Positions 33,966-44,000 of a stretch of DNA of 64,000 bases are shown here, one piece after another (positions within the stretch are counted from its first letter, which is position 1; each line of letters starts with the position of its first letter). The notes beneath the pieces were generated by a model, which was not told the DNA's origin, searched no databases, and saw nothing but the letters and a program-made list of their open reading frames with translations. The stretch comes from Bog-950 sp046329515. GTDB lineage: Bacteria > Bacteroidota > Bacteroidia > Chitinophagales > LD1. The translations under genes were made by a program, and so were the position numbers. The stretch is from positions 558,001 through 622,000 of the forward strand of contig JAXLUM010000001.1 of the NCBI GenBank assembly GCA_046329515.1, written 5' to 3'.

Positions 33966-35396
33966 ATGCAAAACACCATTAAGTTTGCGGTTATGAATTA
34001 CAAGCGTATAACGCCACAGGATATTAGCTATTTCCAATCGTTGCTGGGTAACGAATATGTTTTAACCGATACTACTTCTATTGAGAAATACAGTAAGGAC
34101 GAAACGGATGGTGTGGCCTTTCCGCCTGAGTTGGTTTTAAAGCCTGCTAATACGGAGCAGATAAGCGCTGTAATGAAGTACTGTAATGAACAGCTTATAC
34201 CTGTTTCTCCGCGTGCGGCCGGTACGGGCTTAAGCGCCAACAGCCTTTGCGTTAATGGAGGCATAATGCTGTTAACCGACCGCTTGAATCAAATATTGAA
34301 TATTGACGAACGTAATTTGCAGGTAACTACCGAGCCCGGCGTTATAACCGAAGCCTTGCAAAATACCTTACAGGCTAAGGGTCTTTTTTATCCAGTAGAC
34401 CCCAGCAGCCGCGGCAGTTGTTTTATTGGGGGCAATGTGGCCTGCAATAGCGGTGGCCCCCGCGCGGTTAAATATGGTGTGGTAAAAGATTTTGTATTGA
34501 ACCTGGAAGTAGTGTTGCCTAACGGAGAAGTAATTTGGACCGGGGCTAATACACTTAAAAATTCTACGGGCTATAACCTTACACAGTTATTGGTTGGTAG
34601 CGAGGGCACCCTTGGCATAGTAACCAAAATAGTATTGAAGCTGCTGCCTTACCCTAAGTTCAATAATGTTTTGTTGGCGCCTTTTAAAAGTATGGATGAT
34701 GCCAGTGCTGCGGTAAGCGCGGTTTTTCGTGCGGGCATTATACCAAGCTGCATTGAGTTTATGGAGCGCGATGCGGTTATTTATGTAATGAACTTTTTGG
34801 GCGATGTGAATGTGCCTTTGGCAGAGGATACACAGGCTACCCTGCTTATTGAAGTGGATGGCAGCGATATGGAAGTAATTCAAAAGGACTGCGAAAAGAT
34901 ATATGAAGTATTGAGCGGTTTTGACGTGGGTGAAATATTGTTTGCCGATAATGAAGCGCAAAAAACGGACCTATGGCGCATGCGCCGTAACATTGCCTAT
35001 GCGGTTAAGAAAACGAACATTACCGTTGAAGAAGATACAGTAGTGCCGCGGGCGGATTTACCTGAGCTACTGCGCCATATTAAGGAAATAGGAAACAAAT
35101 ACAATTTCCGCTCCGTATGCTATGGACATGCCGGCGATGGCAACGTGCATGTTCGTATCTTAAAAGATCAGCTAAGCGATGAATACTGGAAGAACGAAGT
35201 GCCAAAAGGTATTCGCGAAATTTTTGAAAAGGTGGTGGCCTTAAAAGGAACAATTTCAGGCGAACATGGCATTGGCTGGATACAAATACCCTACATGGAT
35301 ATTAAGTTCCGCGAAATGCAGATGCAGTTAATGCGCGATATAAAAAGAGTGTTTGACCCGAATAACATACTTAACCCCGGAAAAATTTTCGGATAA
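33966..35396 (+). CDS. FAD-linked oxidase, GlcD/D-lactate dehydrogenase-like
   Basis: The 476-residue protein has the PCMH-type FAD-binding motifs: PRAAGTGLSANSLCVNGG, GGNVACNSGGPRAVKYGVVKD (about 136-156) and GSEGTLGIVTK. The C-terminal vanillyl-alcohol-oxidase-type cap has CYGHAGDGNVHVR (metal and substrate His) and GTISGEHGIG. These fit glycolate oxidase subunit GlcD or D-lactate dehydrogenase, which pass electrons from a 2-hydroxy acid to FAD and on to an acceptor. GlcE/GlcF partners are not nearby, so a single-subunit dehydrogenase is likely. The Met at codon 10 (33993) is an equally good start. Substrate remains open. Confidence 0.9.
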   Translation: MQNTIKFAVMNYKRITPQDISYFQSLLGNEYVLTDTTSIEKYSKDETDGVAFPPELVLKPANTEQISAVMKYCNEQLIPVSPRAAGTGLSANSLCVNGGIMLLTDRLNQILNIDERNLQVTTEPGVITEALQNTLQAKGLFYPVDPSSRGSCFIGGNVACNSGGPRAVKYGVVKDFVLNLEVVLPNGEVIWTGANTLKNSTGYNLTQLLVGSEGTLGIVTKIVLKLLPYPKFNNVLLAPFKSMDDASAAVSAVFRAGIIPSCIEFMERDAVIYVMNFLGDVNVPLAEDTQATLLIEVDGSDMEVIQKDCEKIYEVLSGFDVGEILFADNEAQKTDLWRMRRNIAYAVKKTNITVEEDTVVPRADLPELLRHIKEIGNKYNFRSVCYGHAGDGNVHVRILKDQLSDEYWKNEVPKGIREIFEKVVALKGTISGEHGIGWIQIPYMDIKFREMQMQLMRDIKRVFDPNNILNPGKIFG

Positions 35397-35455
35397 TTTC
35401 AAGTAGTTTTTTTTCTTTGTCTATAACAAAACCCAAAATTGACAAAACCCCGCTT

Positions 35456-35764
35456 ATGAGAAACATTCTTTACTTCTGTTTAGGTCTTATTTTTATTGGC
35501 AGTATTTCTGCCTGCAAAAAATGCAATACCTGCACACTTATGTGCCAAAACTGTACACAGGGCGGATTTGTTTCAACTATATGCCGTACCGATTACTATT
35601 CTGATGCCGAATACCAGGCGGCGGTTAGTTCAGCAATAGCCGGTGGCAGCACTTGTGCTGCGGCTAACGAAACCGATAAGGTTTGTAACTCAGGCATATT
35701 CTTCAGAACGCTGCAAAGCGCCGAAATAACTGAGCGGGAGAACGCAGGTTGGAAGTGCGACTAA
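35456..35764 (+). CDS. Small Cys-rich lipoprotein
   Basis: From ATG 35456 the protein has 102 residues. It has a lipoprotein signal (GLIFIGSISAC), after which five Cys lie in one short stretch, and four more are spread to the C-terminal WKCD, suggesting disulfides or a bound metal cluster. It has no recognised domain. An upstream in-frame start would add a polar stretch before the hydrophobic leader and is not preferred. It follows the FAD oxidase by 59 bases on the same strand, so it could be co-transcribed. Confidence 0.6.
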   Translation: MRNILYFCLGLIFIGSISACKKCNTCTLMCQNCTQGGFVSTICRTDYYSDAEYQAAVSSAIAGGSTCAAANETDKVCNSGIFFRTLQSAEITERENAGWKCD

Positions 35765-35864
35765 GCGCCCTTTAACGGCCGCCCGGCTTCTAACAAAAAT
35801 TGTACTGCGTTGAAATAACTTTACTATATCTTCGTTAGTCGAAGTCGGTAAAACTTCAACCAGC

Positions 35865-36602
35865 ATGATTAAAAAGCTATTCTTTTTTGCGGTTTTAGCC
35901 TCGGTTAATCTGTGTGTTTTGGCACAGGATGATGAGCTTCCGCCGCCATCCAGCAAGCCCGATCAACGCAAGGAGAACCCTAATTTACCTCCAAAGGATA
36001 ATGATTTCCAGGGGTTTAAAAGCAAAAAGAAGGTAGACCTTTCCAAGTTTATTATTGAACCCAACTTTAACCTGTCTATAGGCCAGGGCCGTATTGATTT
36101 TGGTTTGAGCCCTTATGTAGGTTACCAGGTATGGGCACCCACTAAAGGCACGCCGGGTAACGGTTTATACGCAGGTGGTGGCTTAACCTACTTTTATTCC
36201 GGTTTCCGTAATATAGGTTTCACCGATAATCTTGGTCGTGTCTATTATGCAAACGCCAATTGGCACACCTTCGGTGGTGGGGTGTTTTTGCAATATAATG
36301 TTTGGCGGGGCTTTTTTGTACGCACTAAGTTTGAGGTTTTACATCGTAGAATTGATGATTTCGAAAACTCTGATGTTTACGTTCAGATGTTGCCTAATAA
36401 TGCTTACAAAGTGATAATTCCCAAGGTAGATAAAACCATACCCGCACTCTTAGTGGGTGCAGGTTACAACCTCTTACAAAGCAAAAACTTCTTCTTCCCT
36501 TTAATGATTTCGTATAACGTGTTACATACCGTTACTGATAAAACCTACAGCATTTACCCCCGAGGTCTGGTAGTGCAGCTTGGCTTCATCAATATTTTTT
36601 AA
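35865..36602 (+). CDS. Probable outer-membrane beta-barrel protein of unknown family
   Basis: The 245-residue protein has a signal peptide (FFFAVLASVNLCVLAQ), a Pro-rich acidic linker (residues 20-60) and then about eight amphipathic strands with alternating hydrophobic and polar residues (FIIEPNFNLSIGQGRIDFGLSPYVGYQV, GGGLTYFYSG). The C terminus ends with aromatic and hydrophobic residues (LVVQLGFINIF), the usual end of an outer-membrane barrel. I do not recognise the family. Its stop overlaps the next gene's start by one base (TAATG), so the two are coupled. A weak TATCTTCG box sits at 35827-35834. Confidence 0.6.
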   Translation: MIKKLFFFAVLASVNLCVLAQDDELPPPSSKPDQRKENPNLPPKDNDFQGFKSKKKVDLSKFIIEPNFNLSIGQGRIDFGLSPYVGYQVWAPTKGTPGNGLYAGGGLTYFYSGFRNIGFTDNLGRVYYANANWHTFGGGVFLQYNVWRGFFVRTKFEVLHRRIDDFENSDVYVQMLPNNAYKVIIPKVDKTIPALLVGAGYNLLQSKNFFFPLMISYNVLHTVTDKTYSIYPRGLVVQLGFINIF

Positions 36603-37234
36603 TGCGTTTGTATTTGGCTGCCCTTGGGTTGCTATTTCTTTTTGGTTGTAAGCACGGCCAGCACAATGCCGTTACTCTTCCTGAAGGTGATGCATTGCGC
36701 AATGGAGATATCATTTTCCAAACTTCATTAAGCAACCAAAGTATGGCGGTGCAGTTGGCTACGCATAGCAAGTGGAGCCATATGGGGTTGTTGTTTCAGC
36801 AAAACGGTAAATGGTTTGTGTACGAAGCCGGCGCTACAGTAAAATCAACCCCGCTTGAAGCCTGGATTAAACACGGAAAGGACGGACACTATGTGGTTAA
36901 GCGCCTTAAAGACTACGACAGCTATTTTACAAGTGAAACCGAGCAAAAAATGAAGGCTGCGGCTAATAAGTACGTAGGTAAAAAATACGACCTGTATTTT
37001 GAGTGGAGCGACGACCGTATTTATTGCAGTGAACTGGTTTGGAAAATATACAATGACGCCCTGAATATTCAGGTGGGTGATTTGCAGCAGATAAAGGAAT
37101 TTGATTTAAGCAGCGCGACTGTGCAACAAAAAATAAAGGAACGTTACGGTAGTAACATTCCTTTAGATGAGCCGGTTATCTCTCCGCAAGCTATGTTTGA
37201 AAGTAAACTGCTGCGCGAAGTGATTACAGAATAA
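36602..37234 (+). CDS. YiiX/YebB-like papain-fold cysteine hydrolase, lipoprotein
   Basis: The 210-residue protein has a lipoprotein signal (LLFLFGC) and the permuted NlpC/P60-type pattern of the YiiX family. This begins GDIIFQTSLSNQSMAVQLATHSKWSHMGLLF (His near residue 60), continues with YVGKKYDLYFEW, and has YCSELVWK (Cys near residue 142). Members cleave amide or ester bonds in lipids or peptides; the substrate is unknown. Its start overlaps the beta-barrel gene, which suggests a joint outer-envelope role. The stop is 3 bases from the convergent M4 protease gene, with no room for a normal terminator. Confidence 0.8.
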   Translation: MRLYLAALGLLFLFGCKHGQHNAVTLPEGDALRNGDIIFQTSLSNQSMAVQLATHSKWSHMGLLFQQNGKWFVYEAGATVKSTPLEAWIKHGKDGHYVVKRLKDYDSYFTSETEQKMKAAANKYVGKKYDLYFEWSDDRIYCSELVWKIYNDALNIQVGDLQQIKEFDLSSATVQQKIKERYGSNIPLDEPVISPQAMFESKLLREVITE

Positions 37235-37237
37235 TTT

Positions 37238-40200
37238 CTAGCGGCTTATTATAATTTCTTTAGTTAAGCGTTTATCTCCACTTAAAGCTTCTACATAGTA
37301 AACCCCTGCGACAAGGGTTGATACATCAATGCTAAGCTGGTTGGCCGAAGTGTTTTTTATTTCGTTAAGCTGTTGGCCCAGCACATTCCTTACTTTGATT
37401 GTGTTTATTAATAAGTTGTTGCTGCTAACTATCAATACATCATTAGCCGGGTTGGGGAACACACTAAAGCTGAAACCGCTTACCTCATTAATACCAACCG
37501 AGGCATTAACCACTACACTGGTTGTTTGCTGGCAACCGCTGTTATCAGTTATAGTAGCCGTATAGGTGCCTGTGGCCAGGTTGCTGGCGGTGTTGCCCGT
37601 TTGCCCGTTGCTCCAGCTTACGCTGTATGGTGCCGAACCACCTGTAATATTGGTTACGGAGGCGCTGCCGTTAGTTTGACCCGGAGTAGCATCGGTGCTT
37701 GATGTACTGAACTGAATTGAAGTGGAACCTACTGTAATGTTTACGGGTGTGCGCTGCGATAGGCAATCCTGCTCTCTTACTTCCCAATCATAAAAGAAGT
37801 AGTAGCGGGTAGTGGCATTGTTGGCGTTATTGCCATAAATGCTTATCAATCCGTTACCATCGGTATACGGGTAACTGGCACCTGCATCGTTGCGGTATAG
37901 GTTCACGGTATCGCCTGTGCCCAGTTGGTAAGTGCCGGGTACCATATCTAAATTCAATGTAATGCGGCTGCCGCCATTAGGGCAAAACACGGTACGGCTT
38001 GCAATAAAAGCGCCTGCTGAATCGCGTTGAATAATTGTTCTGTAACCATCACCTTGTGCATACACATAAACACTTTCAAGGCGGCAGTTTTTAAACACGC
38101 GGTAACGCAGGGTGCGCGATGTGTTGGTGAAGTTTGCACCCGTACCTATGGTATTGTCTGCCGGGCCAACATGGTAAACAGTTTGCGGCACTATCTCCTC
38201 TGCACTGTAAATAGTGTTGTTGGTTATATAAGGTGTGGTAAACGGATTACCTGTGCCGACAAGATTGCCGTTGTTATCATACCAGTTTACACTGTTAACT
38301 GTAGAAGCGGTAAGCACAAACGAATCGGGATGGCAACCGTTTATACCCGCAACAGAAGGCGCAGCCGGCTTGGTAACTACTATGTAGTTGGTTTTGGTAA
38401 CGGTACTTGGCCCAAAGGAGTTAGTGGCCGTTAGCGTAACAGAGTAGGTGCCACTGGTTAAATAGGTGTGAACAGGGTGTTGAACGGTGGAAGAAGAGCC
38501 ATCACCAAAATCCCACGACCATGAGGTAACGCCGCCGGTAGTTAAGTCAGTAAAGTGAATAAGGCCTGAGCAGCTTTCTGTAGCATCAGCCATAAAGTTA
38601 GCTGTAGGTGCTGTAGTAGGTGCGAGGCAATTCCACAACATGGTAAAGCCTGCGGCATTGGTGTTGTTATCAGAAGATTGGCGAACAGTTACCGAAGGGC
38701 CTGTTGAGGTAATATTAGCAGGTAGTGTAGTGCCGGTGTAAGATGCAATAACAGGGCTTGAGGTATTAGGCCCATCATACACGTAAACAAAATCGTAATC
38801 CTGTTCCATATTAAACTGCGTAAAGTTTAAAGTAACTTTTGCTGCGCCATAGGGTGATATGGTAACTGTAGAATTGGAATTGTCTGAATAGTTGTTGGCC
38901 ACACCGCCATCATCATATACAGTGCCTGTGCAAGCTGTTTGTGTTTGGTAGGTGCCGGTATGCGGCATAACTACAACACAGGGATTGCTTGAACTTATGC
39001 TTATGGGAGCAGAGGTGATACTATCTATACCGCAAGCGCCTCCATCTGCCACCAACTTAACGGTGTAGTTGCCGAAAGCAGTGTAAATATGTGTTGGATT
39101 TTGTGCGGTTGATGTTGAACCATCGCCAAAATCCCAGAAGTAGGATGAGCCGTTGCTGGTGGTATTAGCAAAGGAAACCGTTAGGGGAACGATACAGCCG
39201 CTTGCCGGGCTTGGTGTAAATTGCGGTTGAACGCCAAAGGTAAATTGATTGCCAACGCCTACTGCATACCATGCATCAGTTACTGCCGTAGCTTCAGGTG
39301 AACATCCGCCGAATAAATCATTGGCAGATTGAATACTGTAAAAGCGCGCGTCCTGGTAATCAGCACTGCTGGTTAAATAGTAAACCATAGTGCGCCATGC
39401 AATTTGGGTTCCTTTATGGCGGCCAATGCCTGTAATATTAAAAGCATCACCTAAATCATTAGTGCCACTGCCGCCGGCGCACATGCGGTAATACCAATGG
39501 TTTTGCACGTTGCTGTTAGTATGCACGCCACCGTTATCGGCAGTGCCTGTATACCAGTAGGTGCCACCGTATGTGTCAGGGTCACCCTTTGAATTAGGGT
39601 TTTGCATACTGCGCAGGCTTACACCAATATCCTCACCAATTAACCAGTTGCCTACTGTTGAATCGGCATACCATTCTACTGCAGTGCCAAATATGTCGCT
39701 GAAAGATTCATTCAGCGCACCCGATTCATCCTGGTAATCGAGGTTAGCCGTGTATTGGTCTAAACCGTGCGAAATTTCATGGCCGGTAATATCAAGTGAA
39801 GTCAACGGGTCGTAAGCGCCGCTGCCATCACCAAAGTTCATGCTTTGTCCGTCCCAAAAGGCGTTTACATAGCTTTGGTCGTAATGCACATAAAGCGTTA
39901 AACGGAAACCGTTATTATCAATAGAGTTGCGGCCCATACTCTGGTAAAAGTCATACGTCATTTCGCCACCGTAGTGTGCATCAACAGCGTATTGGTCAAG
40001 CGCAGCATTGGTGTTATTCCAAAAATTATCGCTATCAACAAAATCAACTGCAGCGCCGTGGCTGGTACCTGTTTGCAGGTTTAAGGTGCGTATACCTTGC
40101 CCGCGGCCTGTTTCACGCAAATGATATTCTGTGCCCGCGTTATCGCCAACAATATCGCGCTGGCCACGGTAAACGGTTATACCTACGCCGGTTTCATCAA

Positions 40201-40915
40201 CATGCTGTAACAAAGGTAATCTTCTTATTACCTGGCCGTTTTGTGCATCCACATAAACATAATCGCGGCTAACAGGCTTGTGCGCGTAAATGTCAAACTT
40301 CCATGCAAGGCGAAAATCATTTCCTGTTTTATCACCCACTTGTATAATCTCCAGTTCTCCTTTAGGGAAATAGGATGCATTAGGGTTTCCTGTTTCCTGT
40401 TTCAGGTATTGGTTTTCTTCAGGCAGTTCCCACTTGTACGTAATTGCATGTACTGATGCAAGTGCTGAAGCAAGCGCATCACTTTCACTTACAGCGGCAG
40501 ATGTTGCGGCACTGATGCTCTTCGGTATAAAACCGTTATACTTTTTCACCTTACCGTTTACAAGGTGTAGTAGAAAAATGCCATCGTGCACGGCTATATT
40601 GTTTACTGCTAACTGGTAGCGTTTGTGTTGCCATCCTAATTGGTCGGTTTCTGACCCAATCAATTGAAATGAATAAGTAGCGGGTAGGCGGAAGCGCTTA
40701 CTTAAAAGGCTTAGAAAATTGGCTTCTGCCGGTTCTTCACCGTTTCGGAATTCAGCGAATGCAGGAACACTGTTGTCTTGCTTAAGCCAAACGGTTTGCG
40801 CACCATTCCAAAAATCGGAAGCGGCTTTGCCGTTTAGTTGAGTTCCGGTTGTTTTCTGCGCAGCAAAAAGGTTAACCGCGCTGAACAGCGCAAGCAGCGT
40901 AAATACTTTTTTCAT
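37238..40915 (-). CDS. Secreted M4-family metalloprotease with PKD, CUB and SprB modules, T9SS type A
   Basis: The 1225-residue protein has a signal peptide and a propeptide (about 20-235; FTP and PepSY-like), then an M4 thermolysin-fold domain with H379-E-x-x-H383 and E403 in GALNESFSDIFG as zinc ligands. Beyond about residue 560 come a PKD domain, a CUB-like domain (about 650-770), a second PKD domain, an Ig-like part, a domain of about 150 residues shared with two neighbours (37735-38180), one SprB repeat and a T9SS type A domain. It digests protein outside the cell. The layout is almost the same as in the 44701-51294 gene, and they are clear paralogues. Reads away from YiiX-like gene. Confidence 0.88.
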   Translation of the reverse strand: MKKVFTLLALFSAVNLFAAQKTTGTQLNGKAASDFWNGAQTVWLKQDNSVPAFAEFRNGEEPAEANFLSLLSKRFRLPATYSFQLIGSETDQLGWQHKRYQLAVNNIAVHDGIFLLHLVNGKVKKYNGFIPKSISAATSAAVSESDALASALASVHAITYKWELPEENQYLKQETGNPNASYFPKGELEIIQVGDKTGNDFRLAWKFDIYAHKPVSRDYVYVDAQNGQVIRRLPLLQHVDETGVGITVYRGQRDIVGDNAGTEYHLRETGRGQGIRTLNLQTGTSHGAAVDFVDSDNFWNNTNAALDQYAVDAHYGGEMTYDFYQSMGRNSIDNNGFRLTLYVHYDQSYVNAFWDGQSMNFGDGSGAYDPLTSLDITGHEISHGLDQYTANLDYQDESGALNESFSDIFGTAVEWYADSTVGNWLIGEDIGVSLRSMQNPNSKGDPDTYGGTYWYTGTADNGGVHTNSNVQNHWYYRMCAGGSGTNDLGDAFNITGIGRHKGTQIAWRTMVYYLTSSADYQDARFYSIQSANDLFGGCSPEATAVTDAWYAVGVGNQFTFGVQPQFTPSPASGCIVPLTVSFANTTSNGSSYFWDFGDGSTSTAQNPTHIYTAFGNYTVKLVADGGACGIDSITSAPISISSSNPCVVVMPHTGTYQTQTACTGTVYDDGGVANNYSDNSNSTVTISPYGAAKVTLNFTQFNMEQDYDFVYVYDGPNTSSPVIASYTGTTLPANITSTGPSVTVRQSSDNNTNAAGFTMLWNCLAPTTAPTANFMADATESCSGLIHFTDLTTGGVTSWSWDFGDGSSSTVQHPVHTYLTSGTYSVTLTATNSFGPSTVTKTNYIVVTKPAAPSVAGINGCHPDSFVLTASTVNSVNWYDNNGNLVGTGNPFTTPYITNNTIYSAEEIVPQTVYHVGPADNTIGTGANFTNTSRTLRYRVFKNCRLESVYVYAQGDGYRTIIQRDSAGAFIASRTVFCPNGGSRITLNLDMVPGTYQLGTGDTVNLYRNDAGASYPYTDGNGLISIYGNNANNATTRYYFFYDWEVREQDCLSQRTPVNITVGSTSIQFSTSSTDATPGQTNGSASVTNITGGSAPYSVSWSNGQTGNTASNLATGTYTATITDNSGCQQTTSVVVNASVGINEVSGFSFSVFPNPANDVLIVSSNNLLINTIKVRNVLGQQLNEIKNTSANQLSIDVSTLVAGVYYVEALSGDKRLTKEIIISR

Positions 40916-41035
40916 CAGATGGTTTTGTTAAAACGAGGCCCAATATATTCCTTTATATGAAAATAAGCTGTAAGCCCCTTTGGTCCATGGTAAATAGGTT
41001 AAAGAGTGTTTTTAGGAGGTAAATAGAGATGTGTT

Positions 41036-44000
41036 TTAGTGGCTGATTACCAACGGTTTTGTCCCCGTTTCAAATGGGGTTTTAACCAGTATGTAATACA
41101 CTGCTGCCGGTAAAGCTGTTACATCCAAATGCAGTTCACCATTCTTATTAGTAGCGTAATTACCGACGGGCTGTCCTAAGGCATCCAAAAGCACCACATC
41201 AGCTTTTGCAGTTGAGTTGGTTGATACTATTACCTCGCTATTTGCCGGATTGGGATATAAGGTGAATTGGACCGGATTGCTTTCGTTAATAGCTGAGATA
41301 AAACCAACTGTTACTGCTGAGGTCTTTTCACATCCGTTTGCATCGGTAATAGTTACGGTATATACGCCTGCGGCTAAGCCGCTTACTGTATCAGTAACCG
41401 CACCATTAGACCACTGCACAGTATAAGGGCTTATGCCTCCGGTTAAATTCAATACAGCCGCGGTTCCATCTGTTAATTGAGAATGTTGCGGAGTGGATTG
41501 TAAAAGGAATGATATTTCAGCAGGCTGAGAGATAACAACTGTAGCATAGCCGGTGCATCCTTCTGAATCAGTAACTGTAATGTTATACGTTTTTGGAGAT
41601 AAGTTCGTTGCACTTGCACCCGTTGGGCCCTGGGGTTGCCAACCATAAGTGTAAGGAGGAACTCCTCCGGCGGGACTAAGAGTTATTTCTCCTGTTGGAA
41701 TGCCGTAACATTTTATATCGGTTGATGAAAACGGAACGGCAAAAGAAGAAACATTTACTTTAACGGTATCGCTACCGGTGCAACCGTTACTAAACAATTG
41801 GAAGAGATAGACAGTAGTATCATGAGGGGTTACAGTTACAATGGCATTGTTGCCCACAGTCAAATGATCGGTAAGGTTTTGCCAATTGAATGTTAAACTT
41901 CCTGTTGATGTATTTGTTACCGTTGCTTTAAGTTGAACAGGCCGGGGAGCGCAAAAATCAGTATCGCTTGGAGAAACAGAGAAGCTAATGGTGGTATCTA
42001 ATGAGAAAGCCGCCACTGATGTGTTGGTGCACCCGTTGGAATCAAGAACTGTTATTTGAAAAGTTTGTGAAGTTTCAGGATAAGCAGTTGCATTAGTGGA
42101 ACCGGAAGGAACCACAGCGTTAACTCCGGATGCAGGATACCAAACAGTTGAGCCACTGCTTAAATTTTTCCGACAGAATTTAAAAATGGTATTGGGCCTT
42201 AAATAGGCGTTGGTTGGAGTACCGGTAAAACCACATTGGGGGTAAATTCCTTTACTGTAATAAGTGGCATGAAAGGCAGTAGGAGTAACCTGCATTTTCG
42301 CATTTAAGCCCGGTATTGGAGTGTTGCTGCATACTTCAATTACAAGATTGGTGTTGCCGTTCCAGTTATAGGGATAATCCAGGTTAAAGGTTTGCCAACC
42401 CGTACTAGTGTAGTGAATGGTTTTTGAATTAAATACAGTTATTAAGCCGTTTTGCCAGTCAGTTAAACTGGTATCACTGGTGCACCCAATCTTAATTTCA
42501 AAGTTAGTGAGCGAATCATTTTGGGTGTAGATTTGTGCTATGTAGAAACTCAAGGCCTGAATTTGCCCCCTTGTAGCAAACTCATTACTCAGGTACAAAA
42601 ATTGATGGCGCGATGAGGCAGAGTAATGTCCGAATATAGTGGGATACTGTGTTGGAGAAATTGCGGGAGATACTGCTGTTCCGTAACCCAATTGGGCATC
42701 TGTAATCCAACCGGTATCTGCTGTTGAGTTTACTGTACAAGCAGGTTCTTGTTCATAAACAGTTAGTTGTACCGGTTCGTTTTTGCAACCCTTTATTGGA
42801 TCTGCCAAAAGAGTAATACCATGCCCTTGTTTGGATGCTGTTATCGTTGCAGTATCGTAAAGCAAACAGCCTGCGTCAGTAATAATTTTAACTGTATAGC
42901 TTGTGGTATTTGTTGGTACAGCTATGGGGTTCTGAATTGTTGCACCCGGCAAGCCTGAACTATCATATAAAGAATTAGCAGGTTTCCATTGAAAGGCAAA
43001 CGGCCCGAAGGTGGTATCTATTTGCAATTGAAGATATACGTTTTGATAAGTACAAACTGTATCAGGCGCAATAATTTGATGATTAATGAAAGCGGATGTA
43101 TCAATAAAAATGGAGTCTGTTCCGCAATTGCTGGAATAATAGTACATCTGAGGGCTAACAGGGTTAACATAAGTTTCATTATTACTGTTGTCACTTACAG
43201 CATTAGGGCCAAATGAAGGTTGCCATATAGGATTGGTTCCTCCTATGCCCTTTAGCAAAATAGTCTGCCCGCAATATTTGGGTGAGGAGGCCGTAACTTC
43301 CACTTTATGGGTAACACAAATGGTATAAGGTTTAAAGCTGGAGCCGTTTAGAGGGCAGTCATTATTTTTTGCTGAAATGATAAAATGATAACAACCTGTA
43401 TCACTCATTTGTGTTTGCCATTCAATATGGGCATTTACTGAAGAGCCGCTCCCTTGCTGCGAGAATTGTGATGCCTGAATGGCAAGCGTTATGTTGGAGT
43501 TTAAGCTAAGGTTAAGGTTAGCTGCCTGCTGAACGGGAACATCAAAACTGACCAAACCACCAGGACACACATTAATAGTTGAACTGTCCTGTAAAAAACC
43601 TCCGCTTAAATTGGCAATTGAATCAATTACAGGACGTTCTGCACCGCCGTTTATCATTAAGCATTGAAAATCGCGCATGGTACTGCCCACTAATATGCCA
43701 TGGCGGTATTCTGATACTTTTAGGGCTATTACATCATTTTCCTGGTACGCCGGAACAAATTCCATTTGACCGTTGGATGTATTAAAATGAAATGTGTTTG
43801 GTGGAGATGTTCTTACAGGGCAAGTAACTAAATAGGCGGCGCTGAAGTTTATGTTTTGGTAAGGAAGATTAAACCCATCGAGCGGATTAATAAGTTCGTA
43901 AACCAAGGAGTCACCATCTAAGTCTATCGCCCCGCAGTTATAGCTGGCCGGTTTACCAACCCAAAACAAAGGGGCAGGCAAAGAAGTATAGATTACAGAG

